Below are positions 33,281 to 42,427 of a stretch of 64,000 bases of DNA, piece after piece; within the stretch, counting starts at the first letter, position 1, and every line of letters begins with the position of its first letter. The stretch covers positions 3,162,001 through 3,226,000 of the forward strand of contig NZ_CP091851.1 of NCBI RefSeq assembly GCF_022059845.1. The letters are read 5' to 3'. Origin of the DNA: Terrirubrum flagellatum. GTDB taxonomy: Bacteria; Pseudomonadota; Alphaproteobacteria; Rhizobiales; Beijerinckiaceae. Position numbers and translations under genes: made by a program. The notes beneath the pieces were generated by a model. It was given only the letters and a program-made list of their open reading frames with translations, was not told where the DNA came from and ran no database searches.

Positions 33281-35632
33281 ATGGATGTAGCGACCGGGAA
33301 TGCGGGCCTTGATGACGAGCAGCGGCGCGACGGTTTCCGTTCGCACACCTCGCACTGGGGCGCTTTTTCGGCGCGCTGGCGCGAAGGCCAGCTCGATGTC
33401 CGGCCCCATCCGGTCGATCCCGATCCCAACCGCGTCATCGAGAATTTTCCGAGCGCGCTGCGCCATCAGGCGCGCATCGCGCGCCCTATGGTTCGTCGCG
33501 GCTGGCTGGAGCGCGGGCCCGGCCCCGACTCGCGCCGGGGCCGCGACGAGTTCGTGCCCCTGTCCTGGGAGGAAGCGCTTGATCTTCTCGGCAAGGAGCT
33601 CGCCCGCGTTCGCTCCGAGCATGGGCCAGGCGCCGTTTTCGGCGGTTCCTACGGATGGGCGAGCGCTGGCCGATTCCATCACGCGCAGAGCCAGATTCAC
33701 CGCTTCCTGAACACGGCGATGGGCGGCTATGTCCGCTCGGTCAACAGCTACAGCTCCGGCGCCTCATCAGTGCTGCTGCCGCACATCATGTGCGCGCCAG
33801 AGGATATGACGCGCCGAAACGTGTCCTGGGAGCAGATCGTCGAGCATTCCGACATCGTGCTCGCATTCGGCGGCATGGCGCTCAAGAACAGCATGGTCGC
33901 CGGCGGGAGCATTAGCGAGCATGTCGAGCGCGGCGCGATGGATCGCGCGCGCCAACGCGGCTGCGAATTCGTGCTCGTCAGTCCGCTGCGCGGCGACATG
34001 CCTGAAGAAGCCGGCGCCGAGTGGATTCCCAGCATACCCGGAACAGACACGGCGCTGATGCTGGCGCTGATCCACACCCTGGTCATCGAAGGCCGGCACG
34101 ATCGCGCCTTTCTCGAGCGATACACAGTCGGCTGGCCGATCTTCGAACGCTATCTGCTTGGCGAGAACGACGGGCAGCCGAAGGACGCGGCCTGGGCGGC
34201 GTCGATCTGTGGCCTTGCAGCGGATGACATCCGGGTCCTGGCGCGGCGGCTTCATGGTCGTCGAAGCCTCATCGTTGTCGCGCATTCGCTGCAACGCGCG
34301 GAATATGGCGAACAGCCGGTCTGGGCGGCGGCTGCGCTGGCTTCGACGCTCGGACAGATCGGGCTGCCGGGCGGCGGTTACGCCTATGCGCTTGGGGCGA
34401 TCGGCTATTACGGCCGCCGCGCCAACGCGGCCCCTGGCCCAACCTTGTCGCAAGGCCGCAACGGCGTCGCCGACTTTATCCCGGTCGCGCGCATCGCCGA
34501 CATGCTGCTCAACCCCGGCGATTCCTATCGCTATAACGGGCAGACGCGCGTCTATCCCGATATCCGCCTCGTCTATTGGGCGGGCGGGAATCCCTTCCAT
34601 CATCACCAGGACCTCAACCGCCTGCGCAAAGCGTTTGCGCGCGTCGACACGCTCGTCGTGCATGAACTTGCGTGGACGGCGACAGCGCGCCATGCGGATT
34701 TCGTGCTGCCCTGCACGATGACGCTCGAGCGCGAGGACATCGGCTACAGCGCCAACGATCCGCTGATGGTGGCGATGCAGCAGGTGGTCGCCCCTTATGG
34801 CGAAGCGCGCGACGATTACGCGATCTTCTCGGACCTCGCGGCGAGGCTCGGCGCGACTGAAGCTTTCACCGAAGGGCGCACGACGCGCCAATGGCTGGAA
34901 TATCTGTATGAGCCCACGCGCGCCGCGCTCGACAAGCAGGGCGCGCCGGCGCCGAGCTTCGAGGAATTCTGGCAAGCGGGCGAACTCAGATTGCCGCAAG
35001 CGCCCGACGACGGCGGCGTATTGCGACGCTTCCGCGAGGATCCTTCTGCTTATCCGCTATCGACGCCCAGCGGCCGGATCGAGATTTTCTCCGAAACCAT
35101 CGCAAGCTTCAACGAGCCAGACTGCCTCGGCCATCCCGCATGGTTTCCCCGCGTCGAAGCTCCGAACCAGCGCTCGCCATTCTTTCTCGTCGCCAATCAG
35201 CCGGCGACGCGCCTGCACAGCCAGCTCGATTTCGGCGGCCACAGCGCCGACGCCAAGCAACGCGGCCGCGAAGTCGCGCGCATGCATCCCGACGACGCCG
35301 CCATTCGCGGCATCAAGGACGGCGACATCATTCGCCTGTTCAATGATCGCGGAGCTTGCCTCGCCGCCGTTCGTGTCGCCGACGATATCCGCCGCGGCGT
35401 CGTGCAATTGCCGACCGGCGCCTGGTATGACCCGGAAGATCCCGACGAAGACATGTCGCTTTGCGTGCATGGCAATCCCAACGTGCTCACGCGAGACATC
35501 GGGACGTCGAATCTGGCGCAAGGCTGCACCGGCCAGATCACGATCGTGCAAGTCGAGCGCTTCAACGGAAATCTGCCGCCCATTCGCGCCTATGACGCGC
35601 CGGCCGAAGCGAAGCTTTCTCGCGGCGCGTGA
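33281..35632 (+). CDS. Cytosolic molybdopterin oxidoreductase, BisC/DMSO reductase type
   Basis: A 783-residue Mo-bis-MGD enzyme. The DMSO-reductase-family signature GSYGWASAGRFHHAQSQ is present near residues 122-138. The Mo ligand is Ser158 in SYSSGASSVLLPH, matching the Ser of DMSO/TMAO/biotin sulfoxide reductases. The C-terminal domain has NQPATRLHSQLD and the cofactor-binding TGAWYDPEDPDED. There is no N-terminal Cys cluster (no Fe-S) and no Tat signal, so it should be a cytosolic single-subunit reductase like BisC. Likely substrates are S- or N-oxides such as biotin or methionine sulfoxide. Its electron donor is not encoded nearby. It follows the M20 peptidase gene by 49 nt. Confidence 0.92.
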   Translation: MDVATGNAGLDDEQRRDGFRSHTSHWGAFSARWREGQLDVRPHPVDPDPNRVIENFPSALRHQARIARPMVRRGWLERGPGPDSRRGRDEFVPLSWEEALDLLGKELARVRSEHGPGAVFGGSYGWASAGRFHHAQSQIHRFLNTAMGGYVRSVNSYSSGASSVLLPHIMCAPEDMTRRNVSWEQIVEHSDIVLAFGGMALKNSMVAGGSISEHVERGAMDRARQRGCEFVLVSPLRGDMPEEAGAEWIPSIPGTDTALMLALIHTLVIEGRHDRAFLERYTVGWPIFERYLLGENDGQPKDAAWAASICGLAADDIRVLARRLHGRRSLIVVAHSLQRAEYGEQPVWAAAALASTLGQIGLPGGGYAYALGAIGYYGRRANAAPGPTLSQGRNGVADFIPVARIADMLLNPGDSYRYNGQTRVYPDIRLVYWAGGNPFHHHQDLNRLRKAFARVDTLVVHELAWTATARHADFVLPCTMTLEREDIGYSANDPLMVAMQQVVAPYGEARDDYAIFSDLAARLGATEAFTEGRTTRQWLEYLYEPTRAALDKQGAPAPSFEEFWQAGELRLPQAPDDGGVLRRFREDPSAYPLSTPSGRIEIFSETIASFNEPDCLGHPAWFPRVEAPNQRSPFFLVANQPATRLHSQLDFGGHSADAKQRGREVARMHPDDAAIRGIKDGDIIRLFNDRGACLAAVRVADDIRRGVVQLPTGAWYDPEDPDEDMSLCVHGNPNVLTRDIGTSNLAQGCTGQITIVQVERFNGNLPPIRAYDAPAEAKLSRGA

Positions 35633-35642
35633 TTTAAGAATC

Positions 35643-35669
35643 CGCGCGCCATGTGAAAACCGGCGCGCG
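35643..35669 (+). terminator. GC-rich hairpin after the molybdoenzyme gene
   Basis: CGCGCGCC (35643-35650) pairs perfectly with GGCGCGCG (35662-35669) across an 11-nt loop, 10 nt after the stop codon. There is no T-tract, so if it terminates transcription it is not a textbook Rho-independent terminator. Confidence 0.4.
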
Positions 35670-35745
35670 TGAACCATCGCTCGCGCGTCGAGGAAGCGCC
35701 ATGGAGCAGGCGAGCGCGCCGGTGGCTTGTGCCTTTATCATCCGC

Positions 35746-35774
35746 TTGACTTGTATCTTATTTGTATCCTTTAA
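35746..35774 (+). promoter_or_regulatory. Promoter-like region with TTGTATC direct repeats
   Basis: TTGACT at 35746-35751 resembles a -35 box. Two TTGTATC copies (35751-35757 and 35762-35768) lie exactly 11 bp apart, one helical turn. CTTTAA at 35769-35774 could be a weak -10. The repeats directly precede the GntR-UTRA gene and may be its autoregulatory site. Confidence 0.4.
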
Positions 35775-36517
35775 TGCTCCCGCTGGGGGAGCTGGTGGTC
35801 CGTTATCTCGACATTGCGGAGAGCCTTGAAGCCGATCTGCGCGCCGCCGGCGGCTCGCAGCCGCGCCCGCTCCCGTCCGAGAACGAGCTGTGCTCGCGCT
35901 TCGGAGCCAGCCGGACGACGATCCGCGCCGCGCTCGACCGGCTGGAAAAACAGGGGTTGATCGAGCGACGGCAGGGTAGCGGCACCTTTTTCAGGCCGCC
36001 GCAAATCGTCAAACACCTTGGCAGTCTTGTTGATTTTCACACGGAGTCGCGCGCCGCCGGCCGAACGCCGCGCACTCGCCTGATCAGTCTGGAGAGGCGC
36101 AAGGCGACCACGGCCGAATTCGCGCTGTTCGGGGCCGAGGCCGCCCACGACGGCGTCGGCGAGCTGCTTCGCCTGCGTTGTCTCGACGATCAGCCTGCAG
36201 TCCTCCAGCGCTCTTATGTCTCGGCTCGCTATCTCGGACCTGAGGCTGAGAGCGAGCTCAACAACGCCTCTCTTTACAGATACCTTTTCGTACAACATGG
36301 GCTTTCCGCCGCATCAATCGAGGAGACGCTGGAGCCGGTCAATGTCGCCGCCGGCGAAGCGGCGCTGCTGGAAATTCCGGAAGGCTCCGCGGTCTTTCGT
36401 TCGCACAGGACCGCGCGCGATCGCGACGGGCGCGTGATCGAGGTGAGCGACAATCTCGTGCGCGGCGATCTCTATCGCTTCAGCGTGCATCGCAGGCTCG
36501 GAGACGACGAGCCATGA
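35774..36517 (+). CDS. GntR family regulator, UTRA (HutC) domain
   Basis: A 247-residue transcription factor from this ATG. The winged helix (IAESLEADL, LPSENELCSRFGASRTTIRA, QGSGTFF) is followed by a UTRA effector domain from about residue 85. An alternative GTG at 35795 has GGGGGAG just upstream and still keeps the whole DNA-binding domain; it may be the real start given the promoter-like bases before 35774. The stop overlaps the FGGY kinase start (ATGA), so the regulator leads the sugar cassette. UTRA domains commonly bind sugar phosphates or similar ligands. Confidence 0.9.
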   Translation: MLPLGELVVRYLDIAESLEADLRAAGGSQPRPLPSENELCSRFGASRTTIRAALDRLEKQGLIERRQGSGTFFRPPQIVKHLGSLVDFHTESRAAGRTPRTRLISLERRKATTAEFALFGAEAAHDGVGELLRLRCLDDQPAVLQRSYVSARYLGPEAESELNNASLYRYLFVQHGLSAASIEETLEPVNVAAGEAALLEIPEGSAVFRSHRTARDRDGRVIEVSDNLVRGDLYRFSVHRRLGDDEP

Positions 36518-38058
36518 GCGTCGTGCTCGCCTGCGATCTCGGTGGAACGAGTTTCCGCGCCGCCCTTGTCGATCGCGAGGGCGAGGCGCGCGCAACGCAT
36601 GTCATTCAAGGACCGACGACGCGCGATCGCCTCGGCTGGTCGGAGATCGATCCGGCTGATTGGTGGCGCGCGTTGATCGAGGCGGCAAGCGCATTGCGCG
36701 AGGCGGAGCCCACGCTGTTCTCAAAAATCCGCGCGGTCGCGATCTGCGGCGTGACGCGCACGCAAGTCTTTCTGGGCCGCGACGGCGAACCGTTGAGGCA
36801 CGCGATCACATGGCGCGACGCGCGCGCGGAGCGCTCCGTTGACGCGCTATCCGCCACGCTGCCGCAGGACCATCCCGAGCGCGCCCAGATCAATGCGTTT
36901 CATCCGCTCGCGCGCCTCGCCTGGCTTCGCGACGAAGAGGAAGCCTGCTTCCGCAGAGTGACGACGATCCTTGATCCCAAGGACTTTCTGAATTTCAAGC
37001 TGACGGGCCAACGCGCCAGCGATCCGATCTCCATGGCGCGTCTCGCCGCGGCGGCGGCGCCGGCCGCAGATGGGCGATCATTGCTTGATGCTATCGGCGC
37101 GCCGCGCTCGATTCTGCCGGAGTTGCGTGAGCCCACAGCCGATGTCGCGCGCATTCGCGACGATCTGCCGGCGCCGTTCGACTCTCTTGCGGGCGTTCCC
37201 GTGATTTGCTGCTCGACCGACACCTGGGCGGCGGTCGCCGGCCTCGGCGCGCTGCAGGATGGTTTCGCCTACAACATCTCAGGCACGACGGAAGTCTTCG
37301 GCGTCATGAGCGAGGAGCGCGGCTTCGCCGACGGTCTGATGTCGGTCGACTGGCGCGGTCTTTTCCAGCTTGGCGGACCTGGACAAAACGGCGCCGACAC
37401 TGTCGCATGGCTCATGTCGCTGCTGCATCCGGGCGACGCGATTTCGCCACCACCGGTCGCCGCGCGACTTGACGCGCTGCTTTCAGCGCGTCGCGATCCG
37501 CAACCGCTGCTGTTTCTGCCCTATCTTCAGGGCGAACGAACGCCCTATTGGGACCCGTCGCTGCGCGGCGCCTTCATCGGTCTCAATCGCGCGCACGGCG
37601 CTGGCGATCTCGCCTGGGCTGTGCTGGAAGGCGTCGCTTTCCTCAATCGCGTCGTGATGGAACGCGCGGAAAGCGCGCTGGGCCGCAGGGTGTCGGAGAT
37701 CCGCTTTGGAGGCGGGGCCGCCTCCAATCCGATCTGGCGCCAGATCAAGGCCGACATCTGCGAACGGCCTGTCGTGACGCCAGTCGCGCCGGAGCCCGGG
37801 CTCCTCGGCGCGGCGATCGTCGCCTGGACGGGCGTCGGCGAATTTCTGACGATCTCAGACGCGCAACACGCGCTCGTGAAAGCGACGCGTCGATATGAGC
37901 CTGACCCGACGCGCGCCGCCGCCTATCGCAAACTCTTCGATCTCTACCGCCGCAGCGAGTCCGCGCTGGCGGCGATTTCGCGCGATCTCGCCGCGCTCGC
38001 CCGCCAGTCGGGCGCGCTGCCCGGCGTTCACGGCCCTCTTTTCACGTTCGGGGATTGA
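36514..38058 (+). CDS. FGGY-family carbohydrate kinase
   Basis: A 514-residue sugar/polyol kinase. The N-terminal phosphate motif is CDLGGTSFRAALVDREG and the middle catalytic-Asp motif is CCSTDTWAAVAGLGA, followed by ISGTTE. The C-terminal FGGY signature region is EIRFGGGAASNPIWRQIKAD. The length matches FGGY kinases. It phosphorylates a sugar or sugar alcohol after import; the exact substrate (for example xylulose, ribulose or a modified sugar) cannot be read from the motifs. It overlaps the regulator by 4 nt and is followed after 5 nt by a BtpA-family gene. Confidence 0.92.
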   Translation: MSVVLACDLGGTSFRAALVDREGEARATHVIQGPTTRDRLGWSEIDPADWWRALIEAASALREAEPTLFSKIRAVAICGVTRTQVFLGRDGEPLRHAITWRDARAERSVDALSATLPQDHPERAQINAFHPLARLAWLRDEEEACFRRVTTILDPKDFLNFKLTGQRASDPISMARLAAAAAPAADGRSLLDAIGAPRSILPELREPTADVARIRDDLPAPFDSLAGVPVICCSTDTWAAVAGLGALQDGFAYNISGTTEVFGVMSEERGFADGLMSVDWRGLFQLGGPGQNGADTVAWLMSLLHPGDAISPPPVAARLDALLSARRDPQPLLFLPYLQGERTPYWDPSLRGAFIGLNRAHGAGDLAWAVLEGVAFLNRVVMERAESALGRRVSEIRFGGGAASNPIWRQIKADICERPVVTPVAPEPGLLGAAIVAWTGVGEFLTISDAQHALVKATRRYEPDPTRAAAYRKLFDLYRRSESALAAISRDLAALARQSGALPGVHGPLFTFGD

Positions 38059-38063
38059 CTGCG

Positions 38064-38876
38064 ATGAAGACGCTCGTGCGCGAGGAATATGGCCGCGACC
38101 ATCTGCTGATCGGCTGCGTTCACACGCTCGCGCTCCCCGGCGCCCCGCTCTATGACCGCATCAGCGGCATGCGGAAAATCATTGCGCAGGCGCGCGAGGA
38201 AGCGAAAGCTCTGGAAGACGCCGGCTTTCATGCGTTGCTCTACACCAACGAGTCCGACATGCCCTATGAAGCCTCGATGCCGATCGAGGCTGTCGCCGCG
38301 ATGACCGAGGTCATCGCCGAGTGCCAAGCGCATACGAAGCTGCCGCATGGCGTCAACATGTTGATTGATCCGCCGGCCTCGATCGCTGTCGCTCACGCGA
38401 CCGGCGGGCGCTTCGTGCGCGCCTTCCTGACCGGCGCGCTTGCCGGCGACATCGGCATGATGACGCCTGACGGCGCACGCGCCTTGCGCCTGCGCGCCAG
38501 CCTCGGCGCCGAGACTATCCGCATCATCTGCAACGTGACGCCCGGCTTCTCGATCAATCTCGATACGCGCGGCGTCGAACAGCAGGCGTCGGGCGCGGTC
38601 TTCATCGGTCTCGCCGATGTGGTCTGCGTCGGCGGCCCGGCGGCCGGCAAGGAGGCCGACATGTCCGTCATCGAGCGCGTCGCGAAACAGGTGCCGGATA
38701 CGCCCGTCGCGGTTGGCACCGGCGTCGCGGAAGAGAACATCGCGCGCCTTGCAACTGTCGCAGACATGTTCATCGTCGGCACCTCGATCAAGAAGGACCG
38801 GCAGACGCTCAATCCGGTCGAACCGCGCCGGGCGGAAGCTTTCGTGCGCGCCTATGAAATGCGCGAGGCGGCATGA
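38064..38876 (+). CDS. BtpA/SgcQ family protein
   Basis: A 270-residue TIM-barrel protein of the BtpA family. It contains LIGCVHTLALPGAP near the start, NESDMPYE, VNMLIDPPASIAVAHATGGR and the closing GTGVAEENIARLATVADMFI and VGTSIKKD. The family is named for a photosystem I biogenesis factor, but bacterial members such as SgcQ occur in carbohydrate operons and are poorly characterised. The ATG at 38064 is used rather than a TTG at 38055. Lying between an FGGY kinase and an SDR, it probably works on the phosphorylated sugar or base product. Confidence 0.88.
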   Translation: MKTLVREEYGRDHLLIGCVHTLALPGAPLYDRISGMRKIIAQAREEAKALEDAGFHALLYTNESDMPYEASMPIEAVAAMTEVIAECQAHTKLPHGVNMLIDPPASIAVAHATGGRFVRAFLTGALAGDIGMMTPDGARALRLRASLGAETIRIICNVTPGFSINLDTRGVEQQASGAVFIGLADVVCVGGPAAGKEADMSVIERVAKQVPDTPVAVGTGVAEENIARLATVADMFIVGTSIKKDRQTLNPVEPRRAEAFVRAYEMREAA

Positions 38877-39655
38877 GCGCGCAGCCTGTCACGCTCATCT
38901 CAGGCGCGTCCGGCGGCATCTGCAGCGCGCTGGCGCGTATGCTGGCGCAATCCGGCCACCGGCTCGTGCTGACCGCTTTCGAAGACGCGCCGCTTGCGGC
39001 GCTCGCCACAGAACTCACGCGCGACGGCGCCGAGGTCGCGTCGCTTGCAGGCGATGTGCGCGACCGCGATCTCCCTGCGCGATTGGTCGCGCTCGCCGTC
39101 GAGCGCTTCGGCCGGATCGACAATCTCGTCACGGGCGCCGGCGCCTCGCGTCCTGTCCCTCTCGTCGAGATGGAGGACGAGGAATGGGACAAGCTCGTCG
39201 ACATCAATCTCGCGGCGGTGTTCCGCCTTTCGAAAGCGGTCGCTCGGCAAATGATCGCGCAGGGCGATGGCGGCGCGATTGCGCACATCTCCTCGATCGC
39301 CCATGCCAATGGCGGCGCCAATCTCGCCTACGGCTCCGCCAAGGGCGGCGTCGCGACATTGACCTACGGCATGGCGCAGCAACTCGGCCGTCATGGCGTT
39401 CGCGTCAACGCAGTCGCGCCTGGCATCATCGACACGCCCATGGTGCGCGGCGGCTTCGCGCAACAGTTCAACGCGCTCGTTGAAGGCGCCGCGATCCGCA
39501 CGCCGCTTGGACGTCTCGGACGGCCCGAGGATGTCGCGTCCGTTCTCGCCTTTCTGATTTCGCCCGGCGCCGCCTTCGTCACCGGCGCGCTTATTCCCAT
39601 CACCGGCGGCATCGAGATCTTGTCGCCGATCTCCACAATCGCCAAGGGAGCCTGA
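38873..39655 (+). CDS. SDR family oxidoreductase
   Basis: A 260-residue classical SDR. The cofactor motif reads SGASGGICSALARML and the NNAG equivalent is VTGAGAS. The catalytic residues are Ser in HISSIAHANGG and Tyr/Lys in YGSAKGG. The C-terminal end has PGIIDTPMVRG and FVTGALIPITGG. The NNAG and TGxxxGIG motifs are slightly atypical, but catalytic Ser-Tyr-Lys is intact. It overlaps the BtpA gene by 4 nt and precedes the permease by 5 nt. It likely oxidises or reduces a sugar intermediate. Confidence 0.88.
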   Translation: MSAQPVTLISGASGGICSALARMLAQSGHRLVLTAFEDAPLAALATELTRDGAEVASLAGDVRDRDLPARLVALAVERFGRIDNLVTGAGASRPVPLVEMEDEEWDKLVDINLAAVFRLSKAVARQMIAQGDGGAIAHISSIAHANGGANLAYGSAKGGVATLTYGMAQQLGRHGVRVNAVAPGIIDTPMVRGGFAQQFNALVEGAAIRTPLGRLGRPEDVASVLAFLISPGAAFVTGALIPITGGIEILSPISTIAKGA

Positions 39656-39660
39656 GCGGC

Positions 39661-40602
39661 ATGAGCGCCGTCATCGAACGCTATGGCACGGCGCTCGCCG
39701 GGCTTGCGCTCATCGTTTTCTTCCTGTTCACGGCGCCGAATTTCGCGACGCCCGCGAACCTGATTAATGTGCTCAAGGATACGAGCTTCCTCGCAATTCT
39801 TGCGCTCGGCTTCGCGCTCGCCTTCACCATCGCCGAACTCGATCTCTCGATCGCGGAAATCGCGAGCCTTGCGGCTGTCGTCACGGGCTGGCTGGTCTAC
39901 AAGCAGTATGATCCGTTTGTCGCCGTGGCGGCGGGCCTTCTCGTCGGCGCGGCGCTCGGCGCTTTCAACGGTTTCGGCGTCACGGTGCTGCGTGTGCCGT
40001 CGCTCATCGTCACGCTGGGAACGGCCGCCATCGCACGCGGGCTGGCTTTCGCTATCACGCAAGGCGTCGCTTTCGTCGGCCGCTGGCCAACATCCTTCAC
40101 CGGGCTTGCGCGCGGGACGACGTTCGGCGTTCCCAATCTCGTGCTCTGGCTCGCCCTTGCGACGATCTTCGCCTACATCCTTCTGAAATGGACGCGCATC
40201 GGCGCGCATATGATCGCGACCGGCGAAGCAGATGAGGCGGCGAGGCTCGCGGGTGTCGCTACAGCGCGCATGAAGCGCATTGGCCTCCTGCTTTCGGGCC
40301 TGTTCGCGGGCGTCGCCGCCGTGCTGCTGGCGGCCAACCTCTCATCCGCTGCGCCAAACATGGCGGGCGATTATTTCCTCTACGCGATCGCCGCGGTGCT
40401 GCTCGGCATGACCATGTTCGAGCCCGGCCGCCCCAATGTCGGCGGCACGGTCTTCGCGGCCCTGGTGCTCAAGGTGTTAGGCAACGGCTTGGTTCTGCTT
40501 GGCGCCGCCTACTATGTTCAGGATATGGTGCTGGGCGTCATCATCATCGGATCGGTCGCTTTTTCCGCGGGCTTCGTGAAGAAGGCGGCGTTCAAGATAT
40601 GA
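39661..40602 (+). CDS. Sugar ABC transporter permease, RbsC/FrcC family
   Basis: A 313-residue CUT2 permease with eight or more hydrophobic segments. It has LGFALAFTIAELDLSIAEIA near residues 50-70, the family's 'G-x-DLS' region with E in place of the usual G, then GFGVTVLRVPSLIVTLGT and GEADEAARLAGVATARMKRI. Its stop overlaps an in-frame upstream start of the binding protein frame. Together with the next two genes it makes a complete ribose/fructose-type importer. Confidence 0.92.
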   Translation: MSAVIERYGTALAGLALIVFFLFTAPNFATPANLINVLKDTSFLAILALGFALAFTIAELDLSIAEIASLAAVVTGWLVYKQYDPFVAVAAGLLVGAALGAFNGFGVTVLRVPSLIVTLGTAAIARGLAFAITQGVAFVGRWPTSFTGLARGTTFGVPNLVLWLALATIFAYILLKWTRIGAHMIATGEADEAARLAGVATARMKRIGLLLSGLFAGVAAVLLAANLSSAAPNMAGDYFLYAIAAVLLGMTMFEPGRPNVGGTVFAALVLKVLGNGLVLLGAAYYVQDMVLGVIIIGSVAFSAGFVKKAAFKI

Positions 40603-40658
40603 GTTTCGCCATCAAGGCGTTTGAGGGCGGCGCTCGTCGCCGCATGGAGGAGGGAAAA

Positions 40659-41600
40659 ATGCCGGGGTTGAAGAAATGGATTTTGTCGGCGGCGGCTCTG
40701 CTGTCGCTCGGCCAGGCGGCGAACGCATTTGAGCTTGGCGTGATCGGCTTCCAGTTTTCGTCGGAAACGCATGCGCGCGTTGCGAACGCAGCGGCCGCAG
40801 CGGCGAAGGCCAAGGGCTGGAGCGTGACGCTGCTCAATTCCGAAGGATCGCTTCCCAAGCATGCGGAGCAGTTCGACGCGCTGATCGCGAAGAAAGTCGA
40901 TGCGATCATCATCGCGATGGGTAAACCGGTTGAGGCCGACGCCCAGTTCAAGGCGGCGAAGGACAAGGGCATTCCCGTGATCACCGTGCAATCGGGCGCG
41001 AGCCCGCATGCGCTGTTCGACATTCAGACCAACGAATACAAGATCGGCGCGGAAGCGGCGCTCTATCTCCTGGGCAAGCTCGGCTATCAGGGCAACATCA
41101 TCACGTCGCGCTTCGATCTCAACGTCGCCTCGCGCATCCGCGGCAAGATTCTCGACGATGTGCTGTCGGAGAACCAGGCCGTGAAGGAACTCGGCAAATT
41201 CTCCATGGCGCGCACTCAAAGCTGGCGTGATGACGTGCGCTCCGGCATGCAGGCGCTGCTGTTGCAGAACCAGGGCAAGATCAATGGCGTCTGGGCGTCG
41301 TTCGACGGCCAGGCCTATATCATCGACGACCTCCTCAAAGCGGCCGGCGTGAAGAAGGGCCAGATTCCGCTGGTTTCAGTCGATGGCGGGCCCGAAACCT
41401 ATGCGCGCATCGCAGATCCCGACTCGACGCTGCTTGCGTCCGTCGCCGTTCCCTTCGAGGACATGGGCAAGCAGGCGGTCGACGCCATAGAAGCGATCGT
41501 GGTGAAGAAGCAGCCCAAGGATTCGATTACGGCTGGCCCCTATCTCTTCACCGAAGCGGTGCTGGTCGATCAATCCAACGTGAAGCAGTTCCTCAAGTGA
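40659..41600 (+). CDS. Sugar ABC transporter substrate-binding protein (RbsB-like)
   Basis: A 313-residue periplasmic binding protein. The start at 40659 is set by GGAGGAGGG directly upstream and gives a good signal peptide (MPGLKKWILSAAALLSLGQA, cleavage ANA|F). The mature part is a peripla_BP_4 type: GVIGFQFSSETHARVANAAA, KKVDAIIIAMGKP and SVDGGPETYARIADPDSTL. It may bind a pentose, a hexose or, given the nucleoside hydrolase downstream, a nucleoside. Confidence 0.92.
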   Translation: MPGLKKWILSAAALLSLGQAANAFELGVIGFQFSSETHARVANAAAAAAKAKGWSVTLLNSEGSLPKHAEQFDALIAKKVDAIIIAMGKPVEADAQFKAAKDKGIPVITVQSGASPHALFDIQTNEYKIGAEAALYLLGKLGYQGNIITSRFDLNVASRIRGKILDDVLSENQAVKELGKFSMARTQSWRDDVRSGMQALLLQNQGKINGVWASFDGQAYIIDDLLKAAGVKKGQIPLVSVDGGPETYARIADPDSTLLASVAVPFEDMGKQAVDAIEAIVVKKQPKDSITAGPYLFTEAVLVDQSNVKQFLK

Positions 41601-41653
41601 GATGCAGGCCGGGGCGAAAGCCCCGGCTCTCTTTCCGATCGCCCGAGAAGCTC

Positions 41654-42427
41654 ATGCCAGACGTTGCAGACAAGCAGCCGATTCTTTCCCTGCGCGGAAT
41701 CGGCAAAAGCTACGGCGCTGTCGTGGCTGTGCGTCATGTCGACCTCGACATCTATCCTGGTGAAGTGGTTGCGATCTGCGGCGACAACGGCGCCGGCAAG
41801 TCGAGCCTGATCAAGGTGATCTCTGGCGCGCAGGAGCCCACGAACGGCGTGATGCTTTTGCGCGGCAAAGAGGTCGTCTTCCGCTCGCCCCACGACGCGC
41901 TCGCGCAGGGCGTCGCCACGATCTATCAGGATCTCGCGCTCGCCCCTCGCCTCTCCATTGCGCAGAATGTGTTCATGGGCGCGGAGCTGACGCGCTCTGT
42001 CGTCGTCCCCTTCATCCGCGTCCTCGACAAGAAGCGCATGGCTGCCGAGGCGCAAGGCTATCTTTCGCGTCTGTCGATTGCGATCACCGACATGTCGCGG
42101 CCGGTCGAGCGACTGTCCGGCGGCCAACGTCAGGCGGTCGCGATTTCGCGCGCGCTGCGCTGGAACGCCGAGATCATCATCATGGATGAACCCACCGCTG
42201 CGCTGGGCGTCAAGGAGACGGCGCAGGTGCTCGACCTCATCCGCAAGCTCAAGGCCGAAGGGCGCACGGTGATCCTGATCAGCCACAACATGCGCGACGT
42301 GGTGGCGCTGGCCGATCGCGTCGCCATCCTGAGCGGCGGACGCAAGCTCATCGATTGTCCGATTGACGGACTGACCGCTGATGATCTCACCCACATGATC
42401 ATGGGCGCGGGCGCCAAGGCCGCGTGA
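41654..42427 (+). CDS. Sugar ABC transporter ATP-binding protein, single-domain (FrcA-like)
   Basis: A 257-residue ATPase with Walker A GDNGAGKSS, Q-loop YQDLALAPRLSIAQN, signature LSGGQRQAVAISRAL, Walker B IIIMDEPTAALG and H-loop SHN. It has only one nucleotide-binding domain, unlike RbsA with two, and matches the FrcA type where the protein forms a homodimer. The ATG at 41654 follows GAGAAG; the frame is open back to 41597 but overlaps the binding-protein stop. Confidence 0.93.
   Translation: MPDVADKQPILSLRGIGKSYGAVVAVRHVDLDIYPGEVVAICGDNGAGKSSLIKVISGAQEPTNGVMLLRGKEVVFRSPHDALAQGVATIYQDLALAPRLSIAQNVFMGAELTRSVVVPFIRVLDKKRMAAEAQGYLSRLSIAITDMSRPVERLSGGQRQAVAISRALRWNAEIIIMDEPTAALGVKETAQVLDLIRKLKAEGRTVILISHNMRDVVALADRVAILSGGRKLIDCPIDGLTADDLTHMIMGAGAKAA

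Noticed and set aside
35762-35773. TTG start for the GntR-UTRA regulator
   Set aside because: It lies inside the promoter-like repeats, has no ribosome-binding site, and better starts exist at 35774 and 35795.
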